Positions 41,260 through 52,390 are shown, counted from the first letter of the stretch. The stretch: DNA of 64,000 nucleotides from Acidimicrobiales bacterium (GCA_040219515.1 JAVJSI010000018.1:124001-188000); one strand, 5' to 3'. Notes: generated from the letters alone by a model not told the origin. Numbers and translations: made by a program.

Positions 41260-42168
41260 ATGGAGATCACTCCCGTTCGGGCCGTCAACGGCGACATTCG
41301 CCTCGGCGAATCGCCCGTGTGGAGCGGGCTCGAGCAGGTGCTCTACTGGGTCGACATCGACGGCCATTCCGTGCACCGCTTCGATCCTGCGTCGGGGGTC
41401 GACGAGCTGCGGCCGATCGGGGCTCGACCGGGTGCCTGCGCGCTGACCACCGAGGCCGGCCGCCTTCTGGTGGCCACCGAGCACCAGCTCGTGTGGCTCG
41501 ACTGGGCCTCTGGCGCGGTCGAGCCGTGGGTGGCGCTCGAAGACCCCGCCACCGGCAATCGGTGCAATGACGGTCGCGTCGATCCCACCGGCCACATGGT
41601 CGTCGGGACGATGTGGCCCGACACCAGTGCCAAGAAGGCGACCGGCAGCCTCTACCGGATCGCGCCCGACGGCTCGACACAGACGCTGCTCACCGACCTC
41701 GGCGTGCCCAACGGGCTGGCCTTCGATGCCGACCGGGGCCTCGTCTACTACGCCGACACGGCCCGGTTCACCGTGCTGGTGGCCGACTACGACGCCGACA
41801 CCGGCGAGCGGCACAACGTGCGCCTCTTCATCGACTACGACCAGCTCCCGGGCAAGCCCGACGGCGCCTGCCTCGACGCCGACGGGTGCTACTGGTCGGC
41901 GTCGATCCATGCCTGGTCGATCATCCGGGTGACGCCCGACGGTCGAGTCGATCGCCGGATCGAGCTCCCGGTGAAGAAGCCGACCATGCCCGCGTTCGGT
42001 GGGCCCGACCTGTCGACGCTCTACGTCACCTCGATCGGGCCGAGCGAGCCCGGCGCGACCGACGAGAGCCGCGACGGCTTCACCGCCGGTGATCTACTGG
42101 CGCTGGACGTCGGCGTGCAGGGCCGCCCGGAGACACCGTTCGCGGGCGTGCCGGGCGCGAATCAGTAG
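41260..42168 (+). CDS. SMP-30/gluconolactonase family lactonase
   Basis: 302 residues. A six-bladed propeller with the metal ligands of the family: Glu in LGESPVW, Asn in GVPNGLAFD, Asp in KPDGACLDADG, and NRCNDGRVDPTGHMVVGTM. It hydrolyses a sugar lactone such as gluconolactone, probably in the cytoplasm. Its start region coincides with the missing 5' part of the truncated ribH gene opposite. Confidence 0.9.
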   Translation: MEITPVRAVNGDIRLGESPVWSGLEQVLYWVDIDGHSVHRFDPASGVDELRPIGARPGACALTTEAGRLLVATEHQLVWLDWASGAVEPWVALEDPATGNRCNDGRVDPTGHMVVGTMWPDTSAKKATGSLYRIAPDGSTQTLLTDLGVPNGLAFDADRGLVYYADTARFTVLVADYDADTGERHNVRLFIDYDQLPGKPDGACLDADGCYWSASIHAWSIIRVTPDGRVDRRIELPVKKPTMPAFGGPDLSTLYVTSIGPSEPGATDESRDGFTAGDLLALDVGVQGRPETPFAGVPGANQ

Positions 42169-42200
42169 CTCGCGCCGCCGGCACCGAATAGCGTTTGCCG

Positions 42201-42743
42201 ATGGACTTGCGTTGGCAGGAGGAACAGCGAGCATTCCAGGCTCGCATCCTGATCGATGCCGATCCCGAACTCGGGCTCCGTCCCTACCGCACCTTCGTGG
42301 GTGCACCGACGCGGCCCCCTCCCGATCGTCATCTCGGCCGATGGGAACGACTCATCATCGTGGTCGTCGCCGGCGCCGTCATCGTCGCCCTCGCCCTCGT
42401 CCTCGGCCTCCCTCGAGAGCTCGCCGCGTTGACCGCGAGCGCCGCCGGCGGTATCGCACTGATGGTCGCGCTCGCGCCCGTGTCACACGCCAAGCCGACG
42501 TCCGAATGGACGCCGCTCCTCGCCGTCTACGCCCCGAGCGTGCTCCGGGGCGCGCCGCCGGTCTGCGTCACCCAGATCAGTTTCAACGAGTACCAACGGC
42601 TCGGCACGGAGGGATTCGGCACGGTCGTGGGCAACCCGAGGCCAGGCGCGACCTTCGGTCTTTTCGTGGACGAGTACCTCGTGTGGCCGCGCACGCCCCC
42701 GCGGCCACCACAGGACGACGACCCCGGTTTCGGCTCGTCCTGA
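42201..42743 (+). CDS. Membrane protein, unknown function
   Basis: 180 residues from ATG 42201 (TTG two codons earlier is the alternative). Cytoplasmic head of about 45 residues, then two hydrophobic helices at about 48-95 (RLIIVVVAGAVIVALALVL, AAGGIALMVALAPV), then a folded extracellular or cytoplasmic segment of about 80 residues. No motif is recognised. It converges on the flavin reductase. Confidence 0.5.
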   Translation: MDLRWQEEQRAFQARILIDADPELGLRPYRTFVGAPTRPPPDRHLGRWERLIIVVVAGAVIVALALVLGLPRELAALTASAAGGIALMVALAPVSHAKPTSEWTPLLAVYAPSVLRGAPPVCVTQISFNEYQRLGTEGFGTVVGNPRPGATFGLFVDEYLVWPRTPPRPPQDDDPGFGSS

Positions 42744-42759
42744 TTCGACCCGTCCTCCG

Positions 42760-43257
42760 CTAGTGGCGTTTGACGCCGCCGTACTTCATCCGCGTGTCGT
42801 CCATCGAGGCCGGCCGCTTGTCGTCGTCGTTGATGCCGGCGTCGACCAGCTCGCCGATGAACAGCGTGTGGGTGCCGAGGTCGATCGCCTGTCGCACCTC
42901 GCAGTCGAGCCAGGCAATCGCCTCGTCGAACACCGGCGCGCCGGTGGTGGCGGCCCGTACTGCTCGGCCGTTGAGGGTCTCGCCGTCGTCGTCCGCGGGC
43001 TTGGAGAACTTCACGAACACCCGGGTGTCGTCGCTGTCCCACAGGTTCACGGTGAACGAGCCCCCGTCGGTGATGAGGCGATGGGTGACGGCGGTGTTGT
43101 CGACGCCGATGCCGATCAGCACCGGCTCCATCGAGAGCTGGGTGATCCAGCTGGTGGTCATCGCGTTGCGTTCGTCGCCCGCCTTCGACCCCACGAGCGC
43201 GAGCGCGTTCGGGATCTTCCAGGTGACACGGTTGGTCAGTTCGTCGTCGAGGGCCAT
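42760..43257 (-). CDS. Flavin reductase-like FMN-binding protein
   Basis: 165 residues from ATG 43257. The split-barrel fold of the flavin reductase domain is apparent (NAMTTSWITQLSMEPVLIGI, GSFTVNLWD, EVRQAIDLGTHTLFIGELVDAG). Such proteins supply reduced flavin to monooxygenases or act as NAD(P)H:flavin reductases. It lies 23 bp downstream of the hydantoinase gene on the same strand. Confidence 0.85.
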   Translation of the reverse strand: MALDDELTNRVTWKIPNALALVGSKAGDERNAMTTSWITQLSMEPVLIGIGVDNTAVTHRLITDGGSFTVNLWDSDDTRVFVKFSKPADDDGETLNGRAVRAATTGAPVFDEAIAWLDCEVRQAIDLGTHTLFIGELVDAGINDDDKRPASMDDTRMKYGGVKRH

Positions 43258-43280
43258 GCCCCCGGACCGTAGTCGGGAGA

Positions 43281-45284
43281 TCAGTCGAGCTTGGGGCGGC
43301 CGCTCGCGATGACGGTGGCGGTGCCTTCGACGAACATCTCGCGTCCCTCGACCATCGCCGACTTCGTGTGCCAGTGGGTCTCCAACTCGAACTCCGGCGC
43401 GCCGGCGATCGCCATCTCGGCCTCCGCCACGCGCGTTGCCGCATCGGTGGCCCGCCGGCGGGCATCGTCGAGGTCGTAGACCGTCTCCGGGTCGGGTCCG
43501 GCGTGGACCCTGAAGATGCCCCGTCGCGGCGCGGTGACGGTGACCTGGCGACGGATGCGCACCTTGCCGACCACCGCACCGATCGCGTTGGCGACATCGG
43601 CGTGCGTCGGCACCTCCACGCGGGTGCCGAGCAGCTCGCCGATGGCCGGGTAGTACGTTGCGGCCGGCGCGCCCAGGCCGACGAGCGGCACCCGCAGACC
43701 GATGTCGACGCGGGTCGTGGTGGTCGCCTGGTCCAAGCCGGCGGCCACCAATTCCGAGGTGACGGCATCGGGTGAGAGTCCGTCGCGCACGAAGCCGGCC
43801 GCGAGCAGTGCCTCGGCCGAGCGGCGGGCGAGCGTGACGACCACCGCCCGGGCGACCTCTTCGCCCGACGAGGCGATGGGGTTGCCGTAGCGGTCGCGGC
43901 GCAGAGCGAAGAGCTCGGCCGCGGCGCGGGCGGGTGCCGGGTCGTGGGTCGTCTGCGTGCCGAGCACGTGGCTGGCGTCGGTGGGCGTGAAACCGGCGAC
44001 GCGAACCATCCCGCGTGAGACGAGCCGGCGCAGCGCGGTCGCCTGCACACTCGACGCCACGACCAGATCGGCGGGCATGAGTCCGTCGCCCATCGCGGCG
44101 AGCACCGTGGCCTCGGTGCGGTCGACGGAGGCGGTCCGCGCCCGCTCGGTGACCCACACGAAGGCACCGGTCCAGTCGGTGGGCGGCGTTTCGGCCCGGA
44201 GCTGTCGGGCGATCGTGTGCTCGACGAGTTCGCCGTCGGTCGTGGCGACCAGCACGATCGGGACGACGCGACGCGGGCCGATCACGAGCTGGGCACCGAC
44301 CGCTCGCTCGGCCACCGCCAACTCGCTGTCACCGCCGATGCCGTGGGTGTGCATCAGCACCGCCTCGACCATGGTCTGGTGACCGCCCACGGTCGCGCCC
44401 TGGTCGCCGAACTCGGGAAGCCCGTCGCGCAGCACGGCGATGTCGGTGGTGGTACCGCCGATGTCGGCGATGATCGCGTCGTCGGCGTCGGCCAGGTGGG
44501 CCGCGCCGACGAGGCTCGCGGCGGGACCCGAGAGGATCGTTTCCACCGGCCGGTCGCGCACGAAGGCGCTCGACACGAGCGACCCGTTGCCCCTTACGAC
44601 CATGATCGGCGCATGGATGCCGCGACGGGCGAGGAGGTCCTCGGTGGTCGCCACCAGCGACGAGATCAGGCCGATCAGTCGGGCGTTGAGGAGCGCGGTG
44701 ACCGACCGCTTCGGGCCGTTGAGCCCGTCGGACAGCTCGTGGCTGCACGTGACCGGGAGCCCGGTCGTCGCGCGGATGAGGTCGCGCGCGGCCAGCTCGT
44801 GTTCGGGGTTGCGCACGCCGAACTGGCCCGTGACCGCGAAGCCCTCGATGTCGTCGGGCAGGCCGACGAGGGCGGCGGCCAGTGCCTCGAGGTCGAGGTC
44901 GGCCTCGGGCGTGCCGTGCGACGTGTGGCCACCCGCCACGGAGATCACCGGGTCGGTGCCGAGCGCGGCGCGCAGACCACCCCGATCGAGGGCGTCGTCG
45001 CCGAACCCGATCATCACGAGGCAGGCGGGGCGTCCCATTCCCTCGACCAGCGCATTGGTGGCCAGAGTGGTCGACAGCGACACGAGTCCGATCGACGCCA
45101 CGTCGACCTTCGCCTCATGGAGCACCTGCGCCAATGCGGCGTCGATACCGACCGCCAGATCGTCGTGGGTCGTCGGCGCCTTGGCCTTCGCCAGCACCTT
45201 GCCCCGCACGTCGTCGTAGACGACCGCGTCGGTGTAGGTGCCGCCGGTGTCGACACCGACGAACACCGTGCGGGGCTCGGACAT
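43281..45284 (-). CDS. Hydantoinase/oxoprolinase A-type ATPase (HyuA)
   Basis: 667 residues. The N-terminal ASKHA ATPase signature VFVGVDTGGTYTDAVVYD, then the family's ADIGGTTTDIAVLRDGLPE (phosphate 2), and the C-terminal HyuA-like region are present. Normally HyuA works with a HyuB subunit of about 550 residues; none is adjacent. It may act alone, or the partner lies elsewhere. Neighbours are the flavin reductase (same operon) and the divergent PNPOx protein. Confidence 0.85.
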   Translation of the reverse strand: MSEPRTVFVGVDTGGTYTDAVVYDDVRGKVLAKAKAPTTHDDLAVGIDAALAQVLHEAKVDVASIGLVSLSTTLATNALVEGMGRPACLVMIGFGDDALDRGGLRAALGTDPVISVAGGHTSHGTPEADLDLEALAAALVGLPDDIEGFAVTGQFGVRNPEHELAARDLIRATTGLPVTCSHELSDGLNGPKRSVTALLNARLIGLISSLVATTEDLLARRGIHAPIMVVRGNGSLVSSAFVRDRPVETILSGPAASLVGAAHLADADDAIIADIGGTTTDIAVLRDGLPEFGDQGATVGGHQTMVEAVLMHTHGIGGDSELAVAERAVGAQLVIGPRRVVPIVLVATTDGELVEHTIARQLRAETPPTDWTGAFVWVTERARTASVDRTEATVLAAMGDGLMPADLVVASSVQATALRRLVSRGMVRVAGFTPTDASHVLGTQTTHDPAPARAAAELFALRRDRYGNPIASSGEEVARAVVVTLARRSAEALLAAGFVRDGLSPDAVTSELVAAGLDQATTTTRVDIGLRVPLVGLGAPAATYYPAIGELLGTRVEVPTHADVANAIGAVVGKVRIRRQVTVTAPRRGIFRVHAGPDPETVYDLDDARRRATDAATRVAEAEMAIAGAPEFELETHWHTKSAMVEGREMFVEGTATVIASGRPKLD

Positions 45285-45312
45285 CGTTCCATTGTGCCCC
45301 TACTCTGCGGTC

Positions 45313-45822
45313 ATGCCCCGTATCACTCGTCCTGACATGGCCGACTACGGCGTGCCGGACACGCTCGACGGCACCCTGCCCTGGTCATGGGCCGAAGCCC
45401 GCCTCGCCGAGAGCCGCAACTTCTGGCTGGTCACCGTGAACGCCACCGGACGCCCACACTCCATGCCCGTGTGGGGCGTGTGGATGCCCGATCGCGAGCG
45501 GTTCGGGTTCAGCTGTGCGCGGAGCGCCCGCAAGGTCCGCAACCTGGCCGCCAACCCGCAGGTGGTCGTCACCAACGACGACGCCGTGCACGTCGTGTCC
45601 ATCGAGGGCATCGCCGAACCGCTCGGCGAGGACGGCCTCGAGATCATGGCGGCGCGGTGGGCGGCCAAGTACGCCGATGAGCCCGAAATCGGCGACGCGG
45701 CGGAGATGATCGAATTCCTCCGCCAGAACGCTGCCTTCGAGGTCGTGCCCGACCGCGCCTTCGGCATGATCGAGTCGCCCGAGGACTTCGGGGCGGCCGC
45801 CACCAGGTGGGTGTGGGACTGA
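45313..45822 (+). CDS. Pyridoxamine 5'-phosphate oxidase-like FMN/F420-binding protein
   Basis: 169 residues from ATG 45313. The split-barrel is evident from NFWLVTVNATGRPHSMPVWGVW, RSARKVRNLAANPQVVVTNDD, and VVSIEGIAEPL. Actinobacterial members bind FMN or F420; cofactor cannot be told from sequence. It converges on the nitroreductase. Confidence 0.82.
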   Translation: MPRITRPDMADYGVPDTLDGTLPWSWAEARLAESRNFWLVTVNATGRPHSMPVWGVWMPDRERFGFSCARSARKVRNLAANPQVVVTNDDAVHVVSIEGIAEPLGEDGLEIMAARWAAKYADEPEIGDAAEMIEFLRQNAAFEVVPDRAFGMIESPEDFGAAATRWVWD

Positions 45823-45826
45823 TCCC

Positions 45827-46477
45827 TCAGGGCCAGAGCGGCTCGTCGATCTCGAAGCCGACCGGCGTGCCCCAGGTGTTGCGATAGGACACTTCGTGGG
45901 CAGGGCGTCGTTTGGCGACACCCCACTTGCCGGTCGGATACCCGAACGGCACGCAGCACGCCATGCGCCAGCCCTCGTCCTTGGGCACGCCGAGCACGTC
46001 GAGCGTCTCCTCGTTCTTGAACACGAGCACGCTGGTGAGCGACGAACCCACCTCGTCGGCGCGGGCCTGCAGCATCGCGTTCCACACGGCGGGGAAGATC
46101 GACCCACCGCTCGTGTCGAACTGATCGAAGGCGAACAGGAGCAGCGGGTACGAGGCGAAGTTCTCCTGGGCCCATTTGACCGACTCCATCATCGTGCGGA
46201 ACTTCCTCGCCGCGGCATCGTCGGACGAGTTCGCGTGGTCGACCTGGTCCTTGTAGACGGTGTCCCACAGCATGTCGATGCACTGGGAGTAGAGGTCAGC
46301 GATCTTCGCGACCTGTGCCTTGTCGTCGACGAGCATGAACCGCCAGCCCTGCGCGTTGCCGCCACTGGGGGCCCGAATGGCGGCGTCGAGAATGCGGGCC
46401 TGCACCTCGTCGGGTACCGGGTCGGGCTTCACTCGGCGCATGGCACGGGTGGTGTAGAGCGCTTCTCGGATGTCCAC
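45827..46477 (-). CDS. Nitroreductase family protein
   Basis: 216 residues from GTG 46477 with GAGGAG upstream. FMN-binding Arg/Ser at TTRAMRRVKPDPVPDE and APSGGNAQGWRF, and the C-terminal GVPKDEGWRMACCVPFGYP and AKRRPAHEV (the PxGxPxxKWGxAKRRP form). It probably reduces nitro or enone groups with NAD(P)H. Convergent with the PNPOx protein at 4 bp. Confidence 0.88.
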   Translation of the reverse strand: MDIREALYTTRAMRRVKPDPVPDEVQARILDAAIRAPSGGNAQGWRFMLVDDKAQVAKIADLYSQCIDMLWDTVYKDQVDHANSSDDAAARKFRTMMESVKWAQENFASYPLLLFAFDQFDTSGGSIFPAVWNAMLQARADEVGSSLTSVLVFKNEETLDVLGVPKDEGWRMACCVPFGYPTGKWGVAKRRPAHEVSYRNTWGTPVGFEIDEPLWP

Positions 46478-46560
46478 GGGTTCTCCTCGGGGCCGATGTC
46501 GACGAGCCCGAGTGCAGCACACGGCTACCGGCTTTGCGAGACGTGGCCTAGGTTTTCCCG

Positions 46561-47766
46561 ATGCGTCGTACCCTGCTCATCCCGCTCGTCCTCCTTACCG
46601 TGTTCGCACTCCTCGCCGGCTCGTGCGGCGACGACGGCGACGGCGACTCGGCCCCGGAGCCCGACGACACGACGTCGACGTCGGCCGACGACAGCGACAC
46701 CACGACCACGGCCGATGCCACCACCACCGAGGCGCCACCCATCACGGCAACGACCACCACCGAGGCACTCCCGACCGTGACCGCGGCCGATCTCGCGGAG
46801 ATCGGCCCGTACCCCGTGGGCGTGACGAGTCGCGAGTTGCCGACCGGCAATCTCGTCGAGATCTGGTACCCGGCCGGCCCCGACGCCGAGGGGCAGACCG
46901 ACACCTACGCCGTACGCGACTTCACCCCCGAGGTGATGCGGGCGCTCGTGCCCGCAGACATCGACGACCAGGTGACCGTGGCCGCCGGCCGCGATGCCTC
47001 CACCGCCGAGGACGGGCCGTTCCCGCTCGTGATGTTCAGCCACGGCTCGACCTCGTTCCGCTTCCAGTCGACGAACCTCGCACACCATCTGGCGTCGTGG
47101 GGATTGGTCGTCGCGTCGGCCGACCACCCCAGCCGCTCGTTGGCCAACTTCCTCGAACGACCCGAAGGCGGTCCGTCGTCGGCCGACGACGTCCTCGCCG
47201 CCCTCGAGTTGGTGACGACCGACCCCGAGCTCGGCCCGGCGATCGACGCCGACCGCGTCGGCCTCAGCGGCCACTCCGCCGGCGGCGGCACCACACTCGC
47301 CGTGGCCGCGACCGGCGACTTCGCCGGCTATGTCTCGTACGCGTCCGGCGCGTTCGGCGACGAACCTCTGCCCGACATGCCGTCGATGTTCATGGCCGGT
47401 GCCATCGACACGATCGTCGAACCGAGCCGAACGATCGACGCGTTCGACGAGGCGCCCGCCCCGAGCTGGTATCTCGAGTTCGCCGACTCGGGCCACCTCG
47501 CCTTCAGCGATCTCTGCGCCGTCGGCACCGGGGATGCCACGCTGATCGGCCTCGCCGAAGCGGCCGGGCTCGGCGACTTCCTCGACGACAACATCCGTCG
47601 TCTCGGTACCGATGGGTGCGAGGAACCGAACCGGCCGGTCACCGAGATCTGGCCGGGCGTGCACCAGGCCACGACCGGCTTCTTCCGCTACGTCTTCGGC
47701 ATCGACGCCGAACCCGTCGGGCTCGACGCCTCAGCCGTCGAGGGGGTCACCGCCGACTCGAAGTAG
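46561..47766 (+). CDS. Lipoprotein alpha/beta hydrolase (PAF acetylhydrolase/dienelactone type)
   Basis: 401 residues. The lipobox LLAGSC ends a clear signal peptide, followed by an Asp/Thr-rich linker of about 50 residues (TTTTADATTTEAP). The hydrolase has PLVMFSHGSTSFRFQ (oxyanion), GLSGHSAGGGTT (nucleophile Ser) and SGHLAFSD (His). Surface-attached esterase; substrate unknown. Confidence 0.8.
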   Translation: MRRTLLIPLVLLTVFALLAGSCGDDGDGDSAPEPDDTTSTSADDSDTTTTADATTTEAPPITATTTTEALPTVTAADLAEIGPYPVGVTSRELPTGNLVEIWYPAGPDAEGQTDTYAVRDFTPEVMRALVPADIDDQVTVAAGRDASTAEDGPFPLVMFSHGSTSFRFQSTNLAHHLASWGLVVASADHPSRSLANFLERPEGGPSSADDVLAALELVTTDPELGPAIDADRVGLSGHSAGGGTTLAVAATGDFAGYVSYASGAFGDEPLPDMPSMFMAGAIDTIVEPSRTIDAFDEAPAPSWYLEFADSGHLAFSDLCAVGTGDATLIGLAEAAGLGDFLDDNIRRLGTDGCEEPNRPVTEIWPGVHQATTGFFRYVFGIDAEPVGLDASAVEGVTADSK

Positions 47767-47808
47767 GCAGTTCGCTCAGTTTCGGTCCGTCGACGTCGAT
47801 GGATCGGA

Positions 47809-48009
47809 GTGAGTTCGTTCATCGACACCCTCTTCGAGCCGGAACGCCACTGCTCGTGCGGACACCACGAGGGCTCGCACTGCCACGGATTCAGCAACCA
47901 GGCGTGTATGTGGTGCGACTGCCGCGTCTTCGTCGACCCCGAACGTGTCGCCGCCGCCTCCGGTCGGCGCGAGTCGGCGCCGCTGCGCCACTTCTTCGCC
48001 GGACGCTGA
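47809..48009 (+). CDS. Cys/His-rich mini-protein, likely metal-binding
   Basis: 66 residues from GTG 47809. The core is HCSCGHHEGSHCHGFSNQ followed by ACMWCDCRVF: seven Cys and five His in about 35 residues. The CxCGH...H...CxWCxC pattern recurs in small actinobacterial proteins with a probable zinc site. Function unknown. It follows the hydrolase on the same strand by 42 bp. Confidence 0.55.
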   Translation: MSSFIDTLFEPERHCSCGHHEGSHCHGFSNQACMWCDCRVFVDPERVAAASGRRESAPLRHFFAGR

Positions 48010-48119
48010 CCGACCCAGGCGACCCTTCGCGTTAATTCGTTCGACGTCGCCGACGAGGTTTCGTACGGTGCCCACAGCGAACGACGACGGGTCGTTCCGC
48101 CTGGAAAGGAGCACCGAAA

Positions 48120-48203
48120 ATGATCACCGCACTCGTGTCACCGATGATCACCGTGCCCCGCTGCGTCGCCCCCGGCGATGCCCAGGCCGCCCGGTTCATC
48201 TGA
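48120..48203 (+). CDS. Candidate small ORF (27 residues)
   Basis: ATG at 48120 behind AAAGGAG gives MITALVSPMITVPRCVAPGD and ends QAARFI. The Shine-Dalgarno match is among the best in the window and spacing is good. No similarity is recognised; it may be a leader peptide or a short membrane-active peptide. Confidence 0.3.
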   Translation: MITALVSPMITVPRCVAPGDAQAARFI

Positions 48204-48305
48204 ACCCGCCGCTCTCGTAGCGCGCTGCGACGACGCCACGACACCGCCGCGTCCCCGCCCGTCGTTTGTCCCCCATTCGCATTTCGATGTCACGAAGGAC
48301 CCACC

Positions 48306-48446
48306 ATGCAGGAACTCATCGTTCTCGCCATGATCCACGACAGACGGACGAATCCACCCTGGCGCGAGCGCCAGCGGGCTGGACGTCCGACCCGACCCGC
48401 ACCACGGCCGAACCCCCCACGGCGGGTGCGACCCGGGCGCAAGTAG
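48306..48446 (+). CDS. Candidate small basic ORF (46 residues)
   Basis: ATG at 48306 behind GAAGGA. The first ~10 residues are hydrophobic (MQELIVLAMI) and the rest is Arg/Pro-rich (HDRRTNPPWRERQRAGRPTR...). It lies between the 27-residue ORF and the DUF2236 gene. Translation is plausible from the ribosome-binding site, but the Arg/Pro bias can arise by chance in GC-rich DNA. Confidence 0.3.
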   Translation: MQELIVLAMIHDRRTNPPWRERQRAGRPTRPAPRPNPPRRVRPGRK

Positions 48447-48508
48447 CCGACCGGCCACTTCGCGTCCGCGGTGCCCGGCGGGGGTCACGCATCTACCCTG
48501 GTGGTTGC

Positions 48509-49372
48509 GTGACCCCCGCCCCTGAAACTCTCGAAGCGATCCGAACCCAATTCGGACAGGGAATCCGGCGGGTTCTCGCGGGCACGGCCGAGCCGCCCGA
48601 ACGAGCGCTCACCTTCGACGAGGACCCCGGCCTGTTCGGCCCCGACAGCACCACCTTCCTCGTGCACACCGATGCATCGATGGTCATCGGCGGTCTCCGG
48701 GCCCTGCTGCTGCAGACCATGCACCCCCTGGCCATGGCCGGCGTGGCCGATCACTCCGACTATCGCAACGACCCGCTCGGACGGTTGCACCGCACCGGCG
48801 GCTTCGTCGGCACCACCACCTTCGGCACCACCGACGAGGCCGAGCGGGCGATCCGGGTGGTCCGCAAGGTCCACGAGCGGGTCACCGGCACCGCACCCGA
48901 CGGCCGGCCCTACGCGGCGACCGACCCCCACCTGCTGTTGTTCGTGCACTGCACCGAGGTCGACAGCTTCCTGCGGGCCCGGCAACGCTACGGGGCCACG
49001 GCATTGTCGTCGGGCGACGGCGACCGCTATGTCGAGGAGATGGCCGTGGTCGCCGAGAAGCTCGGCGTTCGCCGGGCACCGCGCAGTCGTGACGAGCTGC
49101 GGGCCGTGCTCGACGGCTATCGGTCCGAGCACCACATCGGCAGCCAGGCCCGCGACACCGTGCGCTTCCTCGCCTGGCCACCCCTGCCGCTCGCAACTCG
49201 CCCGGCCTATGCACTCGTGTTCGCCGCTGCCGTCTCGATGCTGCCTCGCGATGCCCGGTGGAAGCTCCGCCTCCCGATAGCGCCCCTCGCCGAGCCCTTC
49301 GCCATCCGCCCCGCCGCCACCGTGCTCATGCGCACCCTCGGCTGGGCCCTCGCCGAGCCCGCTCCTGCCTAG
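48509..49372 (+). CDS. DUF2236/MpaB-like oxygenase
   Basis: 287 residues from GTG 48509; the longer frame from 48266 covers the small ORF region and is unlikely. Family motifs include LRALLLQTMHPLAMAGVADHSDY and RVHE..LLFVHCTEVDSF, with the His residues that bind haem in latex-clearing and MpaB-type proteins. It probably oxidises a lipid or hydrophobic substrate. It is followed after 9 bp by the MazG-like gene. Confidence 0.8.
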   Translation: MTPAPETLEAIRTQFGQGIRRVLAGTAEPPERALTFDEDPGLFGPDSTTFLVHTDASMVIGGLRALLLQTMHPLAMAGVADHSDYRNDPLGRLHRTGGFVGTTTFGTTDEAERAIRVVRKVHERVTGTAPDGRPYAATDPHLLLFVHCTEVDSFLRARQRYGATALSSGDGDRYVEEMAVVAEKLGVRRAPRSRDELRAVLDGYRSEHHIGSQARDTVRFLAWPPLPLATRPAYALVFAAAVSMLPRDARWKLRLPIAPLAEPFAIRPAATVLMRTLGWALAEPAPA

Positions 49373-49381
49373 GGTCGGGGG

Positions 49382-49633
49382 ATGGAACTCGCCGAGGTGC
49401 AGCAGTTGATGGACGAGCTCTACGGGGCGACCGACCAAGAACGCGGGGTGCCGTCGACGGTGGCGTGGCTGTGCGAGGAACTCGGCGAGCTGGCCCAGGC
49501 GGTGCGCAAGGGCACCCGGGAACAGCAGCTGCACGAGTTCGGCGACGTCCTGGCGTGGTTGGCATCGCTCGCCAACCAGCTCGACATCAGCCTCGACGAC
49601 GCAATGGCGCGCTACGTCGAGAATCCACCCTGA
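49382..49633 (+). CDS. MazG-like nucleotide pyrophosphohydrolase
   Basis: 83 residues, one MazG half-domain. The ExxE...ExxD magnesium motif is present: WLCEELGELAQAVRKG and HEFGDVLAWLASLANQL. It probably hydrolyses a nucleoside triphosphate to the monophosphate. Convergent with asd, 3 bp apart. Confidence 0.88.
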   Translation: MELAEVQQLMDELYGATDQERGVPSTVAWLCEELGELAQAVRKGTREQQLHEFGDVLAWLASLANQLDISLDDAMARYVENPP

Positions 49634-49636
49634 GCG

Positions 49637-51548
<1,912 letters not shown>

Positions 51549-51575
51549 CGCCGTGAAAGTCTACGGTCGCGAACC

Positions 51576-52364
51576 ATGGGACTCGACCAATTCAGACTCG
51601 ACGGCAAGGTAGCGATCGTCACGGGGGCCGGTCGCGGCATCGGTGCGGCAACAGCGACGATGTTCGCCGAGGCCGGAGCCGACGTGGTGATCGGGGCCCG
51701 CACCGAGGATCAGCTGGCGGTCGTCGCGGCCGAGATCGAGGGGCACGGACAGCGCGCCGCCATCGTCGCCGGTGACCTCTCGACCCGCGACGGACTGGCC
51801 ACCCTCGTCGACGCCGCGGTCGAGCAGTTCGGCGGCATCGACGTGATCGTCAACAATGTCGGCGGTTCGATGCCCCAGGCGTTCATGGACACGAGCGAGA
51901 AGGCGTTCGACGGCGCGATGCGCTGGAACGTGACCACCGCGTTCAACCTGAGCCAGCTCGCGGTGCCCCACATGCTCGAGCGACCCGGCGCCAACATCGT
52001 CAACATCGCTTCGACCGCCGGTCTCTTCGCCAGCCGCGGCTTCGCCGCGTACGGCACCGCCAAGGCCGCGCTGATCCACCTGACCCGGGCCCTCGCCCAG
52101 GACCTCGCCCCGAAGATCCGGGTCAATGCGGTGTGTCCCGGCTCGATCGCCACCTCGGCGCTCGACATCGTGCTCCAGAGCCCCGAGCTCGAGAAGGCGA
52201 TGAGCGACGCCACTCCCCTCGGGCGACTCGGCGACCCCGACGAGATCGCCGCCGCCGCGCTCTACCTCGCGTCGCCCGCGTCGGCCTACACGACCGGCCA
52301 GTTCCTCGGTGTCGACGGCGGCATCACCGGCTCCAACCTCGACATGGGGATCGCTGATCTCTGA
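51576..52364 (+). CDS. Short-chain dehydrogenase/reductase
   Basis: 262 residues. Cofactor loop TGAGRGIG, NNVGG, catalytic Ser in NIASTAG, YGTAK (Tyr and Lys), and GVDGGITGSN at the end. Classical SDR of the FabG-like type; the substrate is unknown. It diverges from the HD gene. Confidence 0.9.
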   Translation: MGLDQFRLDGKVAIVTGAGRGIGAATATMFAEAGADVVIGARTEDQLAVVAAEIEGHGQRAAIVAGDLSTRDGLATLVDAAVEQFGGIDVIVNNVGGSMPQAFMDTSEKAFDGAMRWNVTTAFNLSQLAVPHMLERPGANIVNIASTAGLFASRGFAAYGTAKAALIHLTRALAQDLAPKIRVNAVCPGSIATSALDIVLQSPELEKAMSDATPLGRLGDPDEIAAAALYLASPASAYTTGQFLGVDGGITGSNLDMGIADL

Positions 52365-52390
52365 GCTGTCCGTCTCCCTAGGCTGAGGCC

